In this document: piece by piece, positions 59,060 through 64,000 of the stretch
How the letters are laid out: the number at the start of each line of letters is the position of its first letter
Numbering within the stretch: position 1 is the first letter of the stretch
Source: Bedellia somnulentella
Lineage: Eukaryota > Arthropoda > Insecta > Lepidoptera > Bedelliidae
DNA: 64,000 nucleotides
Direction: 5' to 3'
Assembly (NCBI GenBank): GCA_963576735.1
Contig: OY755182.1
Coordinates: 2,294,001 to 2,358,000, forward strand
Made by a program: the position numbers and the translations under genes
The notes under the pieces: model-generated
Told to the model about the DNA's origin: nothing
Database searches by the model: none
The model's input: the letters and a program-made list of their open reading frames with translations, nothing else

Positions 59060-60502
59060 TCGCCTTAGTCACTCCCTTTAGTCTACTCTATATTTCAAAA
59101 AAGATGTCAATAGTTTATGAAAAGAGGGGGCCTGAGATATTTTAACTATAATCGGATAATGATAGCTTCCATAAGTAAGCCATTTTGCGATTACAACGAT
59201 TTTGCATTGAAGCGTTAGGACTGTGAGCGAAATATCAAACTGTTAAAAAGTTTCTCAAAGTGTAGCAGTGTTGCCAGTGCCAGATGGTCAAATATAACAC
59301 GACACAGCTCAAAAAGTAACATTTACCCCAGGAATGTAACATGACCTGTGAAACACTCGTAGATTTAGTATGCGCGCGCATGATACGCTTTTAACAGAAG
59401 AATAAGCAAAAAAAAAAAAAAACGTAATCACCTTATTTTATTGAGAAAAACAGATTCAGTCATGTCTTTTTGTACTTCAACTTACTTTGTACTATTAGGC
59501 ACATAGCCAATAATAGAGAGGTAACTTTTATTGCTATTTTATACGCTTAAAACTTCAGGAAAAGAAAGCTTAAAAAATCTGAAAAGTAACACAAAAGTAA
59601 CATATTGAGTCATGTAACATGGAAATAACGTGAGAGGGTCAAAAGTAACGTAAAATGTTACTTTTGTAACATTCTGGCAACGCTGAAGTGTAGGAAGTTT
59701 TGTTTTGTTCTCTTTCTTTCAACGAAAATGGAAAACATCCCAGAGGGTCAACTCTTCACAGAGTGTGTTTCGTTGTTTTGTGGAAAGAATATTTTTTGCA
59801 AATAAGTAAAATTATAACAAATTAAAACTATGGAGTAGTAGAGTAAGAGTAGTAGCGTAGGATACTAAGTTTGTAGGTGAGGCTTAATGCAGAAGGAAGA
59901 AAGAGTGAAATCATTTAATGAATGTATATTAAATAATTAATTTTATGTAATATTTGTAATTTTAATTTATTATATTATTATGCTCGCTTTCGTAAGCGCG
60001 CTAACGTTCATTCAGACCAAGATTTAGCGTGCTGACAGCGATATAATCGATATCATCGTCATTCGGACCGCAGTGTAAAAAATCAAACTCGTTGGATTGA
60101 CCGAGAATTGTAACTGACAATCAGTCATTTCAGTATGCTTCTATCAATCAATGAATGAATCAATCATAACATGCTGACCTGACTGAGGCTGAACTCTGAC
60201 TGAATTCTGATAATAGTTCATAATAGTTTTTGAAAATAGCTATTCCTGTGGTATTATGTTATTTTTGTAAATGATTACAAGTAAACTTCACTTACAAGTG
60301 CTTAGCTTTTCCAGAAATTCACGTATCTTTCTAAAGGTTACCTATACTTATTTAGATGTTGCATGGGCGAACTATTTCTATAACCTCTAAACATATTTCG
60401 ACTGCAGTTAATCAACTAAAAAGTTTTAACCAACCAATAATAGTAATTGAATTAATATACTACCCATATGTTATATAATAAAAGAAAAAAAGAGGATGAT
60501 GA
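59060..60502. other. Presumed TRMT1 upstream region
   Basis: Mostly unique-looking AT-rich sequence. 60021-60075 has an inverted match to 36895-36930. Contains several GTAACATT/AAAAGTAAC stretches (59310-59680). No gene seen. Confidence 0.4.
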
Positions 60503-60620
60503 AAAGATTGATGGATGTAAACGAAGCTAGAGAGGTTTGCCAGGATCGTACAAAGTGGCGATCAATAGGCTCTGCCTACCCCAATAGGAAATAATGGCAT
60601 GAGTATATGTATGTATACTA
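60503..60620 (+). mobile_element. RTE-like LINE 3' end, reference copy
   Basis: Translates as [19 protein letters not shown] then AYPNRK and stop, a C-terminal end typical of one arthropod LINE lineage, followed by TGGCATGAGTATATGTATG. This coding end shows that the many short copies in the window are LINE 3' ends and not an independent SINE. Confidence 0.75.
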
Positions 60621-60624
60621 CCCG

Positions 60625-60828
60625 TGTCGTCCACAAAAGATCTCTTGCAATAACAATGGAGTAACATGCATGGGGGCCGAGGAGACAGTAAATCATGTCA
60701 TATTTGAGTGCCAGGCTCTAAACAGCCCGTACTCAAAAGATAGGACAAGAACAGGTAGTACAAAAAACTTTTTAAAAGACTTACGACAACTCGAAAGATT
60801 TTGGACAGAGTTAGGGTGGATTGAGTGA
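60625..60828 (+). pseudogene. LINE ORF2 C-terminal fragment (knuckle)
   Basis: GVTCMGAEETVNHVIFECQA, then LERFWTELGWIE and stop. Related to 19069-19260. It directly follows a (TATG) tail of another LINE. Confidence 0.72.
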
Positions 60829-60963
60829 GACGGCCAGGGACCACGTAAAAAAGTTCCATTAGGGAGCTATGTGCGGAAACCAAACTACTAATCTATCTAA
60901 CAATGCAGTATCCATTATTTCAAATGTGTAATTAGCTTAGTATTGTTTCAGAGTCTGTCGACA

Positions 60964-61191
60964 ATGGATTCCGTTAGCTTAGACCAAAAGCCAAAATCAC
61001 TCAAAGAGGGAAAAGCAGAAATTCTGTTGAAGACAGAAAAAGTTTTCTACAACCCAGTACAAGAATTCAATAGAGATCTTAGTATTGCTGTGCTAAGTAT
61101 ATTTACTGAGGATTACAAAGCAGAAAAAAGGGCTAAAACTGAAAAAAGGAACAAAGTTTTGAATACAGAAAAGGATTCAGATGAAGTACAG
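60964..61191 (+). CDS. TRMT1: TRMT1 exon 1 (residues 1-76)
   Basis: Begins MDSVSLDQKPKSL, then VFYNPVQEFNRDLSIAVL, then a lysine-rich linker that ends at CAG before the GTACAT donor. The charged linker is variable in the family. Reading through the donor gives ten more codons and a stop, which would be an intron-retention product. Confidence 0.9.
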
Positions 61192-61615
61192 GTACATAAA
61201 GTTTCTGAGCTAAAGTATTCATAAAATTAAACCATGTCCTGTCCCCATATTGCCCCCAAGCAGTCACATCCAAGTCCAACTTGTATTCTCACAATTTCTC
61301 TCTTCTTATTACAATACTTTTCTTCTTTTGTCCTTCAATTTGAAAAAAATTACATTTTAACACTATAACAGAGTTATAAATAGCAAAATTAGTAATTTAT
61401 AAAAAAATAAATGCTTTTTTATTACAGATCGGTGTAGAAATCCTGGAAGCCCTTTCTGCCACAGGTCTAAGAAGTATTAGATATGCTAAAGAGGTGCCCG
61501 GCATCACTAAGATACTGGCCAATGATTTGTCTCAGCAAGCTGTGGAGACTATCAAGGAGAACATAGTTCATAACGATGTGCAGAATATTGTTGAGACTAG
61601 TCATGATGACGCTTG
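60964..61615 (+). CDS. TRMT1: tRNA (guanine26-N2)-dimethyltransferase, first two coding exons
   Basis: TRMT1/Trm1 transfers two methyl groups from S-adenosylmethionine to the N2 of G26 in cytosolic and mitochondrial tRNAs. Exon 1 (60964-61191) carries the family signature VFYNPVQEFNRDLS near residue 34. Exon 2 (61428-61615) carries the SAM-binding motif ALSATGLRSIRYAKE and the acidic motif ANDLS. The junction is phase 0 with donor GTACAT and acceptor TTATTACAG; exon 2 ends at GTAAGT with two bases left over. 138 whole codons are present against a usual length of about 500-660, so most of the methyltransferase and the zinc-finger tail lie beyond the right edge. The ATG at 60964 sits in ACAATGG; TTTCAG 12 bp upstream suggests a separate 5' UTR exon. 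Confidence 0.93.
61428..61615 (+). CDS. TRMT1: TRMT1 exon 2 (residues 77-138, plus two bases)
   Basis: Encodes IGVEILEALSATGLRSIRYA, then VPGITKILANDLSQQAVE and NIVHNDVQNIVETSHDDA. The SATGLRSIR loop is the SAM-binding motif I of the Trm1 family. Confidence 0.93.
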
Positions 61616-62924
61616 GTAAGTAATAATCCCAAAAAAGGATAATAAATAACAATTTCTGGACCACATGTGGATGTTGTGAAAAAAAAAAGGATTGTTTCTA
61701 ACATTCATTAGTTACTTAAAAACTTTATGTGTAGGAATCTAATATTAGGATGCAAGAGTTACTAGAAGTAAATAATATTCTTATATTTGAAAAGTATCTG
61801 AAAATGTCTAAATTCTAAAATCAAGTTAATAGACTAAAATCAACTTTTAGAACATAAATTACTATACAGGGTGTAATTGTAACGACTGTTTTCAATGAAA
61901 AGTATGATTAATTATCACGTATAGAGGCAGAATTCGTTGAAAAAAATACTCTTATTTTTTTCAAATTTTGTTAAAATTTGCACTAAGAAAGTAGTACTAT
62001 TGTAGTATTTGTATCCCGAGATACAGGCGATGAGCCTAGTTTGGGACCAGCTGACTCTTGTAAACTATGTATCAATTTTAATCTGATTAAAGAATTATTA
62101 TTATTATTATTGACACCAACACGCTCAATGTGTGCGTGAAACGCGATGACAAGGCGGGCAACTCAGCTGACAGCTGCGACCTGCCGTGACCCTTAACCGG
62201 CGGCCAAATCAAATCAAGGCCAGTAAAGTAATCAATCGAACTTGGCTTCTAATATCTTCTTATTTTTTACATGTTATTATTTGACGTGATAAATTTGAAT
62301 AACACTACCCCATAGTTAATACTGCGTTGGAATGCGGCAGTATGTTCAGAGAAAAATTCATAATTCGTAAACATCGATCGCCGCGAAATGCAAAATCTGC
62401 ATGTATCAAGTCGGGCGGGCTTGTCGGTATTTTATCAAAGGAACAGTATTAGTACTAAGTTAGTTGTTTATAGCTCATTGTGTTTGTGTCGCTTATGATT
62501 GGATGTCACTTTGATTTTTCGCATTATTTTTGGAGTGTGAGTTCAGTTTTAGTATCTTGTGTTGTGATTGTGTTGAGTAAATATGGCGTACACGAACCAG
62601 CAAAGTTCAGTGTTGGTGTTTTATAATGTTAATTCTCAAAATGTTCTGCGTTTTGCGCAAATAAAGGTGATAGCCCGGATCTGCCACTCACTGCCAATCA
62701 AAACGGGGTGAGTTATTTTTATTCGTATTCTTTAGTTAACTGTGATAGAGTACAGATACACCCGTTTAGAGCCCTTTAGCCCCGAGAGAGTTTAGTAAAC
62801 ACCAAGAACTCCTCCAATTTCGATGTCGGTTAATGAATGAACTTGCGCACTTTATTTTATGCCACGTAAATGCATCGTTTCGAGGGTCTCTATTTGTTTT
62901 TAACTTTATTATCTTACGCTCATG

Positions 62925-62988
62925 AAGTACATACATTACATACATACTCACGCCGTTACTTCCCATTGGGGAGGCAGAGATGTAAAGT
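62925..62988 (-). repeat. RTE-like LINE 3' end, short
   Basis: ACATACATACTCACGCCG and TTACTTCCCATTGGGGAGG. Confidence 0.6.
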
Positions 62989-63071
62989 AAAACAAAAATA
63001 GCGGTAGCTGATTATTTAGGACGACAGTTTTGTTATAACCGTCGGTGTTAATTAATAGAGATAGATTTTTT

Positions 63072-63190
63072 ACATACATATTCTCACGCCATTAGTTCCC
63101 ATTGGGGTAGGCAGAGACTATCGATCGCCACTTCGTACGATCCTGGCAAACCTCTCTAGCTTTGTTTACATCCATCAATCTTTTTACTTG
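63072..63190 (-). repeat. RTE-like LINE 3' end
   Basis: TACATACATATTCTCACGCC through CTTTGTTTACATCCATC. Confidence 0.7.
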
Positions 63191-63751
63191 AAAATGTTTG
63201 AATTACACTACCCCATATTTAATACTGGATTGAAATACGAGGCGACTAAGACCACAGCCTCACCAGGCGCGGCGATAAGTTCAAAGAAAAATCAAACATA
63301 GCCGCGAAATTCAAAAAATTTTTGCATTGCTGTCATAGTGCGGTTTATACGGTCACGAGCAACTGTGCGCAAGACTAGATGGTCACATGACGCGCCCGCT
63401 GTTCTCTGTGTGTGGGTGAGACATTATACGGGTAGGAGTGTGTGTGCTAGGCTAGTGTAGATAACCACAGTTTTCCATCTGATGGAGAAAGTAAGTTTTT
63501 CTGCTAAAGCGGTTTTAATCTTTTTGTTTATTTCATATGGTGGATATTAAGCATTAAACTTTAATATACGAATTAATATTGAAGTAACAATCGCCGTCAA
63601 ACTAACACGCTGTATATAAATTAGCAATAAGCAGATTGAGATTAAAATCATATTTTGCAAGATGGCCATTCAAGCTGTTTTGAATAATGCTTTTTAAATA
63701 AAGTTAACTAAGATAAATTACAATTTATGTTAAAGAAGAACTCATTCATAA

Positions 63752-63866
63752 ACTACATACATACACTCACACTATAAGATCCCATTGTGGTAGGCAGATT
63801 TTATTGATTGTCACTTTGTACAATCCTGGCAAACCTCTCTAGCTTTGTTCATATCCATCAATCTAT
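63752..63866 (-). repeat. RTE-like LINE 3' end
   Basis: CTACATACATACACTCACAC through TTGTTCATATCCATC, directly abutting the repeat that starts at 63867. Confidence 0.65.
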
Positions 63867-64000
63867 ACTAATATTATAAAGCGGAAGAGTTTGTTTGTTT
63901 GAACGCTAGGATCTCAGGAACTACCCAATTAAATTGAAAAATTCTTTTTGTGTTGGATAGTCCATTTATTGAGGAAGGTTTTAGGCTATATATCATTACG
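63867..64000 (+). repeat. Dispersed repeat, TACTAATATTATAAAG type, runs off the right edge
   Basis: Closely matches 57108-57245: GCGGAAGAGTTTGTTTG and GGATAGTCCATTTATTGAGG. Confidence 0.75.

Larger units (their letters stand above)
61616..64000. other. TRMT1 intron 2 (5' part), repeats
   Basis: No TRMT1 exon was recognised. It contains a TATACAGGGTG transposon terminus (61863), a 43-codon ATG-opened stretch at 62583 that may be a decayed transposase start, three minus-strand LINE 3' ends (62928, 63072, 63752) and the 5' end of a plus-strand repeat from 63867 to the window edge. Confidence 0.6.

Noticed and set aside
36454..60964. Functional gene cluster or biosynthetic system between AP3B and TRMT1
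   Set aside because: Every sizeable coding region there is a transposon RT, RNase H, nuclease or transposase fragment; the only other candidate is the THAP relic.

Overview
The window is animal nuclear DNA, AT-rich and heavy with transposable elements. It is almost certainly from an arthropod and probably from a moth or butterfly. The evidence is: intron-containing genes with GT-AG splice sites; two conserved eukaryotic genes readable exon by exon; a tRNA-headed SINE; several non-LTR retrotransposon lineages; mariner and hAT remnants; and repeat families I associate with Lepidoptera. The lepidopteran call rests on recall of repeat style, not on a search.

Region 1 (1-36.6 kb, minus strand) is most of the gene for the beta subunit of the AP-3 adaptor complex (AP3B, Drosophila ruby, human AP3B1/AP3B2). 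Eighteen coding exons join in one frame with canonical splice sites, from the ATG at 36564 to 1553. That gives about 787 codons: the Armadillo/HEAT-like trunk and the acidic serine-rich hinge. The C-terminal appendage lies beyond the left edge. The introns are packed with copies of a roughly 245-bp SINE-like repeat (called family A here), with 3' ends of a LINE that has the same tail, with small inverted-repeat elements, and with three larger insertions: a hAT remnant, a dead mariner, and a LINE nest at 27.7-32.7 kb.

Region 2 (36.6-60.9 kb) is the spacer between two divergent genes and is a nested transposon graveyard. It holds a LINE with RT and RNase H split by a long-TIR element (37.7-41.4 kb), a THAP-domain pseudogene (41.8-42.4 kb), and a perfect 38-bp hairpin (43.1 kb). 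A second LINE of the same family (43.3-49.9 kb) is split by another copy of the long-TIR element, which itself contains a solo LTR. Further right are tRNA-SINEs and an RLE-type LINE (53.8-57.1 kb) interrupted by one of those SINEs.

Region 3 (60.9-64 kb, plus strand) is the 5' end of TRMT1, the tRNA guanine-26 N2-dimethyltransferase. Two coding exons are present; the rest lies beyond the right edge.

The two host genes are unrelated in function (vesicle traffic versus tRNA modification). They are divergently transcribed with start codons 24.4 kb apart. I see no operon, CRISPR or gene cluster. The most interesting material is structural: exons hemmed in by SINE tails, a putative LINE/SINE partnership, a MITE family carrying a tRNA-like core, datable nested insertions, and a perfect hairpin.
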